A stretch of DNA of 64,000 bases from the NCBI RefSeq assembly GCF_963855985.1, contig NC_087092.1, positions 2,294,001-2,358,000 of the forward strand. Reading direction: 5' to 3'. Below are positions 10,673-23,261 of this stretch, one piece after another (the stretch's first letter is position 1; the number at the start of each line of letters is the position of its first letter). The position numbers were made by a program, and so were the translations under genes. The notes under the pieces are model-generated. The model saw only the letters and a program-made list of their open reading frames with translations, ran no database searches and had not been told where the DNA came from. The stretch is from Ostrinia nubilalis. Lineage: Eukaryota; Arthropoda; Insecta; Lepidoptera; Crambidae.

Positions 10673-12759
10673 AAAAACCCTGGGCGATCTATCACTTACT
10701 TACTTCTAGAAATCTTAAATGAAACAGCTTAGTTAGTACACAATCATGTAGTATTTTTTGCCTTGCCACGATCAACTGGACTAATATTCGCGATATTGCA
10801 ATCGACCGGTTAGCCACCCCTGCTTTAAAAAGCCACTCATAGTCAGGTACTTTTACAGGCTTTTAGTCCACTTTTAAACACAAAATAACACTTATAGTAT
10901 TTTTTCTCAGAAAATCCACGATCATTTTCTTAAAAGACGTAAGAGTGGTGTTTAGCTCAAATGCTTTATTTTTTGGGCACAAAGATAAACAAACCTAAGT
11001 ACATACATACATAAACAAAGCAATATCCATAAGTGACAAATTGTTAATTAACAAGCACGTTACATGTTCAATCAACATTCTGAACAACAGTTCAATTTGG
11101 GGCCCAAGGTGACCAAGGTCGCATAGGCCCGATGGACCGTTTGCACAAATGCCAAGGACGCAGAGGGTGTTGCTACGAGGGTAATAATGTAGGGGATATT
11201 ATATGGAATGTCCCCATAACTACGGGCGGACAGTCGAGGACAAAAATTCTATTCTATAAAATTTCCCCGTAAAAATTAAAGTTAACAATGAAAAGTTACA
11301 TGTATGAATTTTTTGGTTTGTAAATGTCTTTGGGGTACCAAAATAGATAAATGTCATAGATCATAAAAACATTCTGTTGTTATCAATGAGGGTTTTCATG
11401 ACATTGACAGATATGTCAAAATCCACCAATCATGCAGCATTTGGACCTCCCGTCTACGTATTGCCATCTGGCGGATTTTTCAATCGCGAAAACCCTTATT
11501 GCCACTTAGATTGTAAATTCCGTTATTAATTATTTTGGGTTTGGCTATAGCTAAGGTATTTTTTAGTAATTTAATAAGAATCATGAAAGTGCCCCTTTAA
11601 TTTAGCTTTCCATTTCGCTTAGCAATCTTTCCAAGTTTCGATACTACAGTATTTAGATGCTACAGGATCTATTTTAAAACAAAAACGTAGAGTCGGATGT
11701 GCTTTTGTCTGTACAATTCTATACTGTTTTACAGTAAACGTACGTAAAGTAGGTACTCGTACTTATGCGGTATTAATCCTTGTAAAAGTGGGTACCTAGA
11801 CGTAATTTGGTTTTATTCAATAAAAATCTTAATTATAACCGTAAAATCTGTCGATTAATTAGGTACTGCCACAGAATAATAATAAGTACTACGTACAGAA
11901 GTTTTACTTCGCGAAGGTATTTAAAAAAATGTATTCTCAATGTCATTAACAATATGGTGTAATTTAGCCTGTCTCAAGAGTCAAGCACCATTTTGTTGAC
12001 AAACGTCAGTGATCGGCACTGCGCCGAAGCTATAGGGCTGACTTCGGTAAAATGATGTGACGTGAGGTGCCAAACTGCGGAAAATGGCGGAGGAAATACA
12101 TGATTTAGCATGAATAATTTTAACTACTTATTTACCTCTCAGTGTCTTGAGACAACTTAAAAAAGTACATTCTGTGTTTTTATTATTATTTAGGCAGTTA
12201 AAAACTGCACAGTATTTAGTACACCATTTTCTTTATTTTCTTCCATCATACACAAGAATACGCGTGCGTGAGTCAATGTTCGCTCGTATGTGAGGCCTTG
12301 TCGAATAGTATCCTGTAGGTGGGCCATCGTGCGTGTTTTGTTTTCGATGTAAACTCGCGGAGATGAACAGGCCTGGTACTGCTTACAGCAAGTTAAAACT
12401 ATATGATTGATAGCTACTAATTTAAAAGTTGATCGAAATAAGTTAATGATTTCTAATTAGATTTACTACAATCCAATTCCATAGTCTAGCGTATTTATTA
12501 TCTGTAGATTACGTTTGATCACGCCGCTAATTTCAATCGTAATGAGATGTTACGCGATTTGATTTGAATTGATTTAATCAGTTGATCAATTTGCGATTTT
12601 ATAAGGATTATTCATATTAGTATGAGTTACGATAGAACTAATAATTTGAGAAAGTTTTGCAGAATTGAATCTGATTGAGCTCTTTTTGTCAAAGTACGAA
12701 AAAATACAAAAGACTTATGACTTTAGAACGTATAAAATATCATGATACACAAAAATATC
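10673..12759. other. Intergenic, no gene seen
   Basis: AT-rich. There is a modestly GC-richer patch at about 12240-12380, but no frame, splice or RNA signal that I can support. Confidence 0.4.
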
Positions 12760-12830
12760 TGCATCGGCCGGGAATCGAACCCGGGCCGCCCGCGTGGCAG
12801 GCGAGCATTCTACCACTGAACCACCGATGC
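12760..12830 (-). tRNA. tRNA-Gly (GCC)
   Basis: The reverse complement is base-for-base the same 71-nt cloverleaf as the gene at 1506: acceptor GCATCGG/CCGATGC, discriminator A, anticodon loop CTGCCAC. Flanking sequence differs from the other copies. Confidence 0.97.
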
Positions 12831-13250
12831 TTGTTGACTAAGTGTGAAATTACTGTAGTAATACAGCTAGCAGTTCTTTTAACATTTACACAACTGCTGA
12901 AAGAAAGGTAAACACTCCAAAATATTTCTATAGGAATAGGAATGATGACATTTTTATTTCGAACAATAGTACAAAAGGAAACATTTCAACACTGCTTATT
13001 GAAACAAGTGTTTTTTAGAATTTAGATTATGCTAACAGAGAGTTCGTTGTCACTGATCATGTTTCTTAATCACATTCCTTGACAGAGATATTAGGTATGT
13101 GATAAAGTTGAACAACATTGATAATGATTGGTAAATAAAGGTCACCGTCAGATGGCGCCAAAATGCAAAAGAAAGATGGCGTCAACTCAGCAGCTGATCG
13201 ACCGCACTTGACGCATGACCCGCGCGACCGGTCGCCGGCCAGTCCCACGA

Positions 13251-13743
13251 TCCGACCGCGATCGCGACTCGAATCCACAACACTGAGTCACTGACTCACA
13301 GTCGCGGATCCGCGCGCTGTGGAACGCACGGCCGTAGCGCGTCGCGCCAGTCAATTGTTTATTTATAAATGAAACGACGCTTCACGAGTGCACGATTCGA
13401 AATTCGAAATCTCCGATTTTGAATTCGAATTTGGAACGCTGGGGATGCGACTGTCGGATGTTACGCAACTAACTCAGCTGTATGAAAGTTATCAAAATCG
13501 ATTGTAAGGATGCCTCTCGGAATATAGACCAGTTTTCGCTGTCACTGTGTCTAGGTCAATCGATTTAGGCTAAGAGGGATCTTATCGGTGCAATTGTTCT
13601 TGTGATTACACATCAGTGGATACGGAAGTCAATGGTTTTATGAGTTCAATTAACAGTGTTAGTGTTGAAGTGTTGTGATTTATCGCTTGTGACGAAACTG
13701 CATTTAGATATTTAGTGTTAAGTGTTTAGTTACTATTGATAAG
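13251..13743 (+). promoter_or_regulatory. Putative promoter and 5' UTR of the MFGV first exon A
   Basis: GC rises sharply over about 13140-13470 (CGCGACCGGTCGCCGG, CCGTAGCGCGTCGCGCC) against an AT-rich background. A TATA-like TTTATAAAT lies at 13362-13370, which would place initiation near 13395 and give a 5' UTR of about 350 nt. The UTR is rich in GTG/TGT (AGTGTTGTGA near 13670), a string repeated in the matching position before exon B (46945 region). No start-proximal upstream ORF was resolved. A downstream promoter alternative cannot be excluded. Confidence 0.5.
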
Positions 13744-13781
13744 ATGTTCGGCGTCCTGATGAAGCGGTGGAAGCCAAAAAG
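13744..13781 (+). CDS. Alternative first coding exon A, 'MFGVLMKRWKPK(R)'
   Basis: ATG at 13744 opens a 38-nt frame, MFGVLMKRWKPK plus two bases, ending CCAAAAAG|GTATAG. The call rests on comparison. At 47006 a second 38-nt start encodes MFGVFIRRWKPK and stops at a donor at exactly the same codon position and phase (2). Nine of the twelve residues match and another (Lys/Arg) is conservative, while the surrounding DNA is unrelated; this argues for two selected, interchangeable first exons. No downstream exon of the gene is identified in the window, so the protein is unknown. The short basic N-terminus with a Trp could be a membrane- or lipid-contacting tag, which is inference only. Confidence 0.6.
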
Positions 13782-14455
13782 GTATAGTAATAAACGTTTT
13801 TAAACGCTAGATTCTTTGACGCTTTGCAGCAATACGTCAAATTAATGCTGCCCCGTGCATAGTTACAGCGAAATACATTTTTCTTATGTCACTCTCGTTG
13901 CAAAACGCTGGCATTTGGCACAGTTACTTGGATATTTGTCAACAAACACGAACGTTAAAATTTCATTCATCTCCACGTTTCATTCTTTGATTTTACATCA
14001 CTCGGGTTTCAAGACTTTCAAGACGTCACATCAAAATGTTTTTTTTTTTGACAAAACCTAAATCCTGAAATAACTGAGGGTGAACATCAAAGTTTTTCAG
14101 ACGCGTCGATGGCAGACATCGTCTGTTAAATTACCTTCTGTAAGTTAGGTAATACTTATACTTAAATTAAAATCAGTAGCTTGAAATTAACTTTATTGCC
14201 TAGCTCAAATTACAATGCTGCACAAAATCCAAACAAGGAGCTCAGCAAATCTCGACATAAGAAACTACTCCAATTACCAACAACATAACTATGCAACTCG
14301 TTAATTTTTTGCTTGCACTGAGTCGGCTAATGCAAGTATCAAGTTCACTTGCAAAAAGCTTATGCAAGTCATAGCATACAAATTGGGAGTCAAGTTGCAT
14401 ACTGTGGTGTACCTTCGCTGTATAACGCGTGAAAATTATTTCCCGTTTTTGCAAC
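13782..14455 (+). other. Start of the presumed long first intron
   Basis: Follows the donor at 13782. It is AT-rich, with TTGCATACTG-TGTACCTTCGCT near 14395 that recurs near 14784. No other feature. Confidence 0.4.
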
Positions 14456-14600
14456 GTTTTTCTTTACGGATCCGCTCCTATTGGCTGTATGGTGATGTTA
14501 CATAGCCTAAGGCTTTCCTTGATAAATGGGCTATCCAACACAAAAAGAATTCTTCAAATCGAACCAGTAGTTCCTGAGATTAGCGTGTTCAATTCAGACA
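14456..14600 (-). repeat. Interspersed repeat copy (family ending GCGTGTTC)
   Basis: Read on the minus strand it contains CTAATCTCAGGAACTACTGG, TGGATAGCCCATTTATCAAG and CCAATAGGAGCGGA. The same order is found on plus at 44535-44665, and part of it at 8270-8382. It is probably the end of a SINE or LINE; no family name is assigned. Confidence 0.7.
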
Positions 14601-14624
14601 AACAAACTTTTGCTTTTTAATATC

Positions 14625-14755
14625 ACGCCCGTATTCACAAACATTACTATGAGGTCTCACAGTGCGCGTGGACGCATAGGGTCACATACGAACCAATCAC
14701 AAAGCGTTCGATTTGCTGCGTCACTTAAGCAAGCATTGTTTGTGAATACGGGCGT
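14625..14755 (+). mobile_element. MITE family A, copy 2
   Basis: Ends ACGCCCGTATTCACAAAC and GTTTGTGAATACGGGCGT are perfect 18-bp inverted repeats. The interior matches copies 1 and 3 but is shorter. Confidence 0.85.
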
Positions 14756-15479
14756 TAGTATCTTAGATTGGGAGTCAGGTTGCATACTGCTGTGTACCTT
14801 CGCTATTGAACCAAATGAGCAGTTAAATTTAACGGCTGCATCACGGAAAGATACTCTCATACTTTGTATGAAATTACTCATGCAATCTATAGGACAGTAA
14901 ACTTTAAATCCTTATCTAGAATACATTAAAAATGAATAGGGCAGTTATCTCTTTAATGCTGATGCACTTCTTACTGAGCTGAACCACAATGTAATTTGTT
15001 TGCTAACAAAGTTTCGAGCGAAATCATTTTGATTTGATTTTTACACCTAAAAATGTTGGAAGTAACGTCAATACAAGTAATTAGGGACTTCCTTAAAACA
15101 ATCATTTCACACGATTTAATGATTATAAACATAACATGTTACCCATTTAATTAAAAATCAACAAAAAACTTTCCACATTCATTATTCTGTTGCTAATTAA
15201 TGATGGTACAAGTCTAAAGGCTCTAACGCTGAACAAAAAGCAAAAAGGGATCAAAAAATATAATTTATTATGAATCTCCAATAAAAAATTGCGATTAGTC
15301 ACACGTGAACATTAAGAAGGCGGTATACGGTGCATTGTGATCGGTGTAAGACCTTTTTGTAAATCTTTTAAAAGATCTCTGACCCTATAGAAAGATACGC
15401 ACAATGGTATCAAGGGTTGACTGAATGATATCTTATATTCGCTCCTTTGAAGTAACAGGTATAATGCAGTAAAGTTTAA

Positions 15480-15612
15480 GGTGTCCCACAAGGTAGTATG
15501 TTAAGTTCTCGATTTCAAATTATTGATTACATTTCTCTAGTTTACAAAGTTTCTAATTTTATTAAATTGTATTGTATTATTGACTTTCAATAAAGAAATT
15601 TGATTTGATTGA
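15480..15612 (+). pseudogene. Internally deleted LINE remnant
   Basis: 15480-15515 reads GVPQGSMLSSRF, the reverse transcriptase motif GVPQGS(I/M)L. Within 100 nt it meets a typical LINE end, TTTCAATAAAGAAATTTGAT followed by TTGATT. The catalytic domain and C-terminus are missing. Confidence 0.6.
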
Positions 15613-16336
15613 GGAACAACTACATAAGTGACAAAACCATTATTACACAGTTTTACGATAAGGTCTTTTTTACAAGAAGATCCAACAAGATTTGTTATGA
15701 CAGTTTGAAAAATAACTTAAAGATGTGACACCACGTTTGTGGTTGGGAGAAAGTTTATAGCGTCTAGTGGTATCTTAGTGATATAGCAGTAAACCACAGA
15801 GTACCATCGTAAAGCTATATTTTGTAACCTACGCATGTAAACATCAAAACGGTTTTAGCATCGGATTTATTTACACTAAGAGCATGTAAACGCAGTCACG
15901 CTTTCATGACTTCTTCTGTTCGTGGCTTATTTAAACTTGTTAACGAATGTGGGTCATCGTTATTAAATTACCGTGGTTCTGTCTTTTCAAATTCAACCTT
16001 ATAATATAAGTTACATGAACAAACGGTACATTTGGGTTAGGTTTCTTGGGACCGATCTAACAGACATCTTGATGGTGTTTATTCATTTTAAAACGTAAGC
16101 CAAGTATTCATTCGTAAACATTCTTGTCTTAATTTCCCATTCATATCAGTTTTCTTCTTTTTCTTCATAATGGTTATTTATACCAGCTTTGTTTGTCATT
16201 TATTATCCGCTTTGCACTGGCTAAAGAGAAACTCGCTTCTTAGCTTCGTGCTCTTCTTATTTTTAGTAATTAATCGTTGTGAATTAAACGACAGTTTAAT
16301 CTCAAGGATTTTGATTATAAAGATTAAGCTTGGTAA

Positions 16337-16456
16337 TTTTTTTTATCCACAACGAGGAAGTTCTTGGCCTGTACCTCGCCTGATGGTAAGTGACGATCAG
16401 GGCCGAAGGTGGAAGCGAGCTTCACCCGGAATCGTCAACCACGGAGGAACTGGCTA
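16337..16456 (-). mobile_element. SINE fragment (3' half), reverse orientation
   Basis: The poly-T start, then ATCCACAACGAGGAAG, CTCGCCTGATGGTAAGTGA, AGGTGGAAGCGAGCTTCACC and CCACGGAGGAACTGG are the reverse complement of the body and tail of the SINE at 50844. The tRNA-like head is missing. Confidence 0.8.
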
Positions 16457-16778
16457 TAATAACGTGCTGCTATCTCAACTAATTGGTGGCAATAATAATA
16501 TAAGATTGTCAAAAATAAAATTAGATAACATAAATAAAGGCCTATAGCTAGCGCCATGCTATCTTATCTTAACGTTGACGTGATAATGCCGTGTGTTAGA
16601 GCAAGTGCTCTATCAGAATAAACAACTCTCTTCCCGTTAGTTTAGTGGGAAATATTATCCGAAATCCTGATCAATTTAGATGGTTTTTCAAACAAGCCGT
16701 TTTAAAACTGTTGGTGTAAGACTAATATTAGGTTATAGGACTAATATTAGGTAGACTTAATAGTAGAAAAATATCATC

Positions 16779-16830
16779 ATTTCAGCCACAGGACGTCCAC
16801 TGCTGACCATAATGCCTCCCCTAATGATTT
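16779..16830 (-). mobile_element. RTE-like LINE 3' end
   Basis: CATCATTTCAGCCACAGGAC followed by GTCCACTGCTGACC is the reverse complement of the stop-codon region (QQWTS..G, stop, then ATGATG tail). Confidence 0.75.
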
Positions 16831-17637
16831 CCTTCCTGTCCGGTTCATATAATTTATAGAAAATATAATTTTGTTTATTAGTAAGTAATAAATAAGATTA
16901 TTTTTTGTTAAATAAAAAGGGAAAAATTGCGTTAACGTCAGATGTCAGGAAGAGTACCTTAATGATTAATGAATTCATTGCGTAAACGACAACTTAATGG
17001 GCTTAATGACATAAACATTTTGTACTTAACATCACGGAAACATTTACGTTTAATTGATAAAGGAAAAAACGGTCAACAATGTAGAGGCAAGTAGATTGAT
17101 TACTAAAATAGACACATTTTTCAAACGGAAAAAATTGTAGCAATTCTTCTGAAGTGTCATATTGTATTCTTACAGCGACTGCTATTTTCTATGATTTGTA
17201 TTAAAGTAATCGAAGCAATGGAATTTTCTCTAGAAGACAGAAGAGATCTACCGAATAAGTAACTTAGTTTTGGCTCTGCAGCCGATTTCTAGAATAGATG
17301 TGCACAACTGTTATTAATCTTTTACTTATGATAATGATATTTAAAGTTATTGGGTGTATTCCTAATAAGTATGTTATTAGGAATTTAATAAATAAACATT
17401 AAATATACGCTCGATACTACTTCCTTAAACACAAAAACTAAACGTCCGTCCTGTAGTTTTTATTTTGAAACAAAACCAATTTCAATTCCGTAACCTTATA
17501 GTTAACCTACGTTGAGCCGTCACGAAGCGATGACGGCTAAGCTGTGTAAAATAATCTCTGTAAACACAATAAAGAAATAAAACCACTTTAGAATGCACGC
17601 TTTGATGTTACGTTATTCTTACATCACTAATTGACAA

Positions 17638-17985
17638 CCATTTAAACTCTTTTGGACTTAGAAGGGACGGAATTAAAACCAATTTGAATCAAAACTGGGT
17701 AAAGACGCTAGTTTTCGGCTCTACAAAAAAATTGGTAAAAAATGACACTTTCAAAATGTGTATAAATCCTAGACTGCGTCTCACTTTTTAACTGTGATCG
17801 CAGTCGAATACCTGCTCTGATCAGTATTAAAAATACAATTATTAGACGCAGTTCTTAAAACTCCATAGGACTTAGAAGGGACATTTATAATTAAAACCAA
17901 TTTGAATCAAAATCGCGTAACTCCGCTCATTTCCGACTCTATTATATTATTATATAACCTGGTAAAAAATGACACTTTAAAAATA
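17638..17985 (+). repeat. Diverged direct duplication, period about 215 bp
   Basis: Both halves contain GACTTAGAAGGGAC, then AATTAAAACCAATTTGAATC, then GGTAAAAAATGACACTTT, in the same order (17657/17868, 17674/17894 and 17732/17961). A perfect 7-bp stem GCCGTCA/TGACGGC lies just upstream near 17515. Confidence 0.65.
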
Positions 17986-19275
17986 TCATTACAATCATTA
18001 CACGCAGTGCGCGTGAATATTTTTAATTTGACAAGGTCATTAAGCTTGTTTTAGGGACCGACCCGACACGGCCCGGGGCGATCGCGACTCGATTACAAAG
18101 GATAGGGTTGCCGGTTTGAAGTTCGAGTTTACTGAGGGTTAATTAGTGAGGATAATAACGTGTTATGTAAGGGTTAACCTACATGTGGCATTTACATATT
18201 TTTGAAGTATCAATATTTTTCTATTTCTTATCGTTTTGAATATTTTTGTTCAAAACGATTGTATGTGAGTAAGAGTGTTTTCAGTAGCGCGATATTTTTT
18301 TTTTAAACTTTATCTGCATTAAACGACACAAAGGTCTTCTTCAATCTTCGGCATTGACTGTTCCGATTTAAAGCATCCGAAATTTTCTTGATTACATCAT
18401 TAATGCCTTCAAAAGGGTTGATAAGATAAGAGGAAGGAAATAATTGAGAGGAAAGGGACGGAAGGTACTGAACTCGTTGAGAGCGAATTTGACTCGCATT
18501 TGGCGAGCTTTATACTGATACTCTATAAGACTTTATTGTTTAAAGTCGTAGGTGTGTCAATAAATCAATTATAATAGGAATCTAGTCATCTACATATTAG
18601 GTCAGGTCAAGGCAGCCACAAAAGGAACCCATAAGAAAAATCTGCTAGTAAATATATTCCAAAAAGTATATTTTACGATTTGTTTACAAATTGACGCTAT
18701 CTCGTCATTGTTCACCTTGACGACTGATATCTTGGCTGGGTTATGTCTACAAGGACGTAAAAAATAATAAATTAATTTCATTTTATTATCTCACGTTTAA
18801 TAAATAAAAGCATTAATAACAAAATCAATTGTTGTTGTTTTTATCATAAAAATCATGTTTTAATATTTATGTTTGTAACTTAGAGGTAAAGAGTCGAAAC
18901 ATTTTTTAAGTTCAAGCTATATTAAAATAATAAAAATGTTAAAACGTACAGACAATAATAATAACTAAGCACTGTGAACCATACCTATGTAAGTATAAAT
19001 TTGCTATAATTTAGCGGCATACATGTGTAAGCCTGATGGGCTGCACTAGTAAGTGCTAGTAAGCAGTTTTTACTTTTTTATATGGACTTCATTAATATAG
19101 TATAAAATATTTAAATATTGTACCATACTTATAATAGGCTTTATGCGCGTGCGCCATCCCTAGACCCTTCCAATCTACTCCACAGTGCTGCCCTCTGGCG
19201 GACCACCTGTAGTGATTTTAATTGGAAATTGGCCTTCTATTTGTACTGCTCAGTCTCCGCGCTTCACGCTGTGTG

Positions 19276-20660
19276 GTCACCTCAGATCATAGAAGGGAAT
19301 AGATGTGAAACGGGGGCGTGGCGCGTGTCTCCGCGATATGCCCAGAAACGAACATCGCCCGCGACGCCAGGTTAGTCGCGATTCAGTCGTACTGAGGAAA
19401 TGTTCTCCGATATTGTTGGATAATGCGTCGTAACGTGCAATAACATAAGTGAAACGAAGAACTACAGGAACAATGAAGTCATTTACCACATGTAAGTATT
19501 GCAAATCCATTGGTATTTTGCTTATAAATAAAAAAACTAAACATTTTTACGAACGAATTCAGACATTTACTGCGATATCGAAATTAGTGGTGATAAAAAT
19601 TCAAACACGTTGTACATTGACGATTTAGTTAGCAACCACTTTATGTCATGCGTAACTACTGCGCAATGTATTTTATTTCTTCCGATATCCACTGACGCGT
19701 GAAAATACACAGTACGGCCGCATGTGCCGGTCGTAACATAGTGCAGGGCTCGTGTTCTAATACGGTTTCCTATTATCGATAAATAGAAGTAAATTATTAT
19801 TTTCTATTTTCTAATTTTGAATGAAAAAATCATGAGTTGCTTGCGATTTTTAAGTTTTTACAAAAACAATAACAATAGTAGAAGGGATTAGTAACTGTCA
19901 ACTATGTAATTACTAAAAGAGCTAGTTGAAAGCCTAATATAGGCATTATTTTTGATAAACATAGGCGGTACGAATTTCGCCATAATTAAAAAGTTAATGC
20001 GCGATAGTAGTTAATAATAATTACAGTGATCCTGTTATTATTATTAAAGTAAATAATAATATATTACCAATATTGTAAATACTGGTAAAAATCGCAAGTA
20101 CCTACTTAACCCATGACTTTTCATACAAACTTTGTCAGTCTATAACTTCTATACTCCATCGATAACGACATTGAGCTTTGGTTGGGGTAAATTAATATAA
20201 GGTAACTTCATTTAGTCCCAATAATTGATTCTGAGTTTTTCGTCCATACAAAATGGAACTGACTCCTTTATGCAAAAATCGTTAAAGAACATAATAATAA
20301 CGTATAATAATAAAAAAGTTTTCATACAAGCATTTTTTAAACCAATTTCGAGCCTTGCCCCCAGGATTTAAAGTATCGATATCTTATCGACTCCATTTTA
20401 TCTTTCTTCTCTCTAATTGCTTTTTTCAAAGTGTGCGTCACGTCACGCGGCCATTGATTGGCCATAAGGCACGCCTTCTGGCCAATCACAGCACTTTTAA
20501 GCCGGTTGCACATGTTGTCGTAGACTCTCAGTCGCTTTGTTTTTACACAGTTGAATGTGTGTGTGGGAGCTGTGGTGGGGGAAATGTGGGGACACTGGTT
20601 CTCGTTGTAGTTACGCGCGACTTCATATCTATTCTCTTTCTATGATCTGAGGTGGTCACC
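19276..20660. repeat. Inverted pair around 1.38 kb, unknown repeat
   Basis: GGTCACCTCAGATCATAGAA followed by GGGAATAGATGTGAA at about 19274-19308 is matched, inverted, at about 20617-20660 (TTCATATCTATTCTC, TTCTATGATCTGAGGTGG). The sequence inside differs on the two arms beyond about 40 bp. A further partial copy is at 7092. Confidence 0.6.
19473..19491 (+). CDS. Possible small first exon 'MKSFTT' (weak)
   Basis: ATGAAGTCATTTACCACAT runs into a strong donor, GTAAGTATT, in phase 1 with Kozak-like ACAATGA. Upstream sequence is GC-richer, but part of it (19276-19375) belongs to a repeat family. Phase 1 would join in frame to the candidate exon at 41923. There is no comparative support. Confidence 0.2.
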
Positions 20661-21324
20661 CTCATAGTTTTTATTATTTTTGGGTTCCCCTGGCAAGGAT
20701 TTTTAAATATTATTTGTGGATAAAATAACGATTACAGTACCCTTTATTATGTCAGGGCTTATCCAAAACCTAACAGTTCTAAAAAATCGGCTCAAAACAT
20801 AACCCTCAGTGTTGAAGTCGGTCAAAATCCTTTGCTTCACTTGTTTCTGTTTGAACAAGATTGCGCGCCATACATCGGCGGTAATAAGCATGTGCCCACA
20901 CAAAATTGTTGTCTAACAATTTAATAAATAGGGTAAGTAACCCTTCTCCCGGCCGCGGGGAGTTGCTTCAAATTATCCTGCATAGAAGTTTGAATAGTCC
21001 AGTTTTGCTTTATTTTTAGATATTTATTGCTAGATTACTTGATTGGGGTAGGATGATAGATTGCTTATGAATAAGACAAGTAAAAGATAGATTATTATCG
21101 TTAATGATGGTATGGTATGGTGTGTATATTGCTAGGTGGTTCTTATTAATGGTAATGGTTTTTCATAAAAATAAATAACCCACTGTTTGCTAGGTGGCCA
21201 TTATGGCCAATGCACTTTGGTTCATTGCAAAAATCATATGCACCGGAGCATTTATCAAAATACCTACCTAATTCATAGAAAATGATAATACGAAACGTTT
21301 TTTATTGTTGAAAAATTTGGGGGA

Positions 21325-21368
21325 AGCTATTGTCCAGCAGTGGACGTCATTTGGCTGAAACGACGACG
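21325..21368 (+). mobile_element. RTE-like LINE 3' end
   Basis: GGAAGCTATTGTCCAGCAGT followed by GGACGTCATTTGGCTGAAAC encodes the terminal EAIVQQWTSFG-stop of the family, in sense orientation. Confidence 0.75.
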
Positions 21369-21950
21369 AAATGTTTTTCAAATATGCAATCACAAAAATT
21401 CACAATTTTGACAGTTCCCGTAAAAAAACATGATCGTGAAATAAGTGATTAGTCTGAGAAATAACTTTTACGGAAGAATACAACAAAACGAATATAACCT
21501 ATTACACAATTCCATTATCCAGGCCAAGGATCTATGATTTAATTAAAAGATGATTGGGTCATCAATCTGTGAGATATATCAACTCGTAAAACACGGCAAT
21601 ACATAGTAGAGTTATGTGTTACATAGATAGGTAATCCTTTGGACTTCGTTGCTTCGTTGCGTAAATAACTTGGTTTTCAAGGTCTTAGGACAATTTACAC
21701 GATCGGATAGAACATCTTAAAAGTATGTTTTGTGTCAACGTAAGGTTCATACTCTAAAACTAAGTTTAAAAATGAATTCATTGATTGAATGAGGCATGTT
21801 GAATTTCAATGACAGGTGAGAATGTCTCATGATTATGATGATGATTATGTCTTGAGTACGCATTACTACAGTTTAAGTGTTTTTTCATTATTCTTCGTCA
21901 GATCCTGAGATTCCTGTACCATTTGATACTGGCCGAGTCACAAAGGTATT

Positions 21951-22040
21951 CCAACTGTTCTCTATTGTGATAACCAGAGTGCTATTAACCTTTCAGGAAA
22001 CTCGTTGCATCACGCGCGCAGCAAGCAAATTGTAAAATTA
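21951..22040 (+). pseudogene. Copia-type LTR retrotransposon, RNase H remnant
   Basis: The frame reads PTVLYCDNQSAINLSGNSLH then HARSKQI. LYCDNQSAI...HARSKHI is the conserved end of the Ty1/copia RNase H domain. Neither LTRs nor the rest of pol were found nearby. Confidence 0.75.
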
Positions 22041-22203
22041 CCTTTTCAGATAAGAAGTCATACTACCGTCACAGGAAGAATGTTCACAAATCGTCATCCC
22101 AGATGTGTAAGATCTGCGGCAAGCCACTGAATTCGACATCGATAGAGTTCGTATGATAGAGTCGGGTGTAGGTACTTCGCGTTTTCTACTTAAGTAGACT
22201 TAC

Positions 22204-22731
22204 TTAACCACAAAAACTCATCGAAGAGATGATCGACGTCATGTTAAATTTTTTAGAAAACATTAAGTTAAAGAGTTGTATGTAATTACTCTTGCTATGC
22301 GTTTTAAAATTATTTATCCTGACAAAGCATATCATTTGACCCATTTCCTCTTCTATCATGTGGGTTGGAACAACTGATACTGTGTCATCATCAAGCCATA
22401 GTATCTGACATCGTGGTAACTTAAACAAAAACGACATTAATCCGATGATCTGATCAAGATCATTACCTTGCATAACACGATCAAAAACCCGTCCCGTGTG
22501 AATCTCCCTTTTAGATTTGTCTCTCACTATTACGTCACGTTTTATTTTAATCCATCGGTTATCGAATTGATTAGTTACCTCATTGTGTGTCTGTTGATCC
22601 GGAACTTTAGAAAAAACCGATAAAAAACCGGCTACCAGTAAATCACGGGTCCTGTTGAAAAAACCGATTGGCAACAGATCTTGCAGTCTTCTTGTTGACT
22701 TTTGTAGTGTGATACTTGTTAAATTTGGCAA
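22204..22731 (-). CDS. Uncharacterised open frame, about 175 codons, probably a transposon-derived remnant
   Basis: An uninterrupted minus-strand frame, unusually long for this AT-rich DNA. There is no ATG at the beginning of the frame (the first candidate is TTG), so it may be the 3' end of a longer gene or a single exon. The product is mixed basic/hydrophobic, with segments NRWIKIKRDVIVRDKSKREI, LPRCQILWLDDDTVSVVPTH and MIEEEMGQMICFVRINNF. It has no signal peptide, clear membrane segment or zinc-finger pattern. It lies beside a copia remnant on the other strand, with no poly(A) signal at its end. I do not recognise the family. Chance openness is possible but not the best explanation. Confidence 0.35.
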   Translation of the reverse strand: MPNLTSITLQKSTRRLQDLLPIGFFNRTRDLLVAGFLSVFSKVPDQQTHNEVTNQFDNRWIKIKRDVIVRDKSKREIHTGRVFDRVMQGNDLDQIIGLMSFLFKLPRCQILWLDDDTVSVVPTHMIEEEMGQMICFVRINNFKTHSKSNYIQLFNLMFSKKFNMTSIISSMSFCG

Positions 22732-23261
22732 TCAAATCAAATATTATTTTTGCAAGAATGTTAAAGACTTACAAAACGAGCTCTTTGATTCAACACAAGC
22801 TTAGATTTACGCATGAGAGGTGGCATTTCAATATTTTGAAACAGCCTAGAATTTGTTCTTGGTGCTAGATTTATTAGTTGAGTGTCAATTCATAATACCG
22901 ACACGAGACTCGTATTTCTGTCAAGACAAACGAAATTTGATTCGATTTCAACTCAGAGATTGGTGCAATCTCAATATTACTGATACCTAACTCGGGCTTT
23001 AATATTTTTCTTGAGCTTCAACAGAATTTCAAACTTTGTACCTAAGTATTTAGCTATGTGCCTGTTTCTTTCTTGGCTCGGGGTTCCTTTTTCAAATCGT
23101 TTTGAAGCGAGACCGCCGCCGTAGGCTAAAGTCATAAAATATGCAGCCTAGTTACTTTGCCTTGCTGAGGGATTTGTCAAGTCAAACGAAACAAATAAAA
23201 AGTTGTTACTGGCAGCAAATAATACTAAACATAATTTGAGGTAAAAAATATAAAGTAGAGA

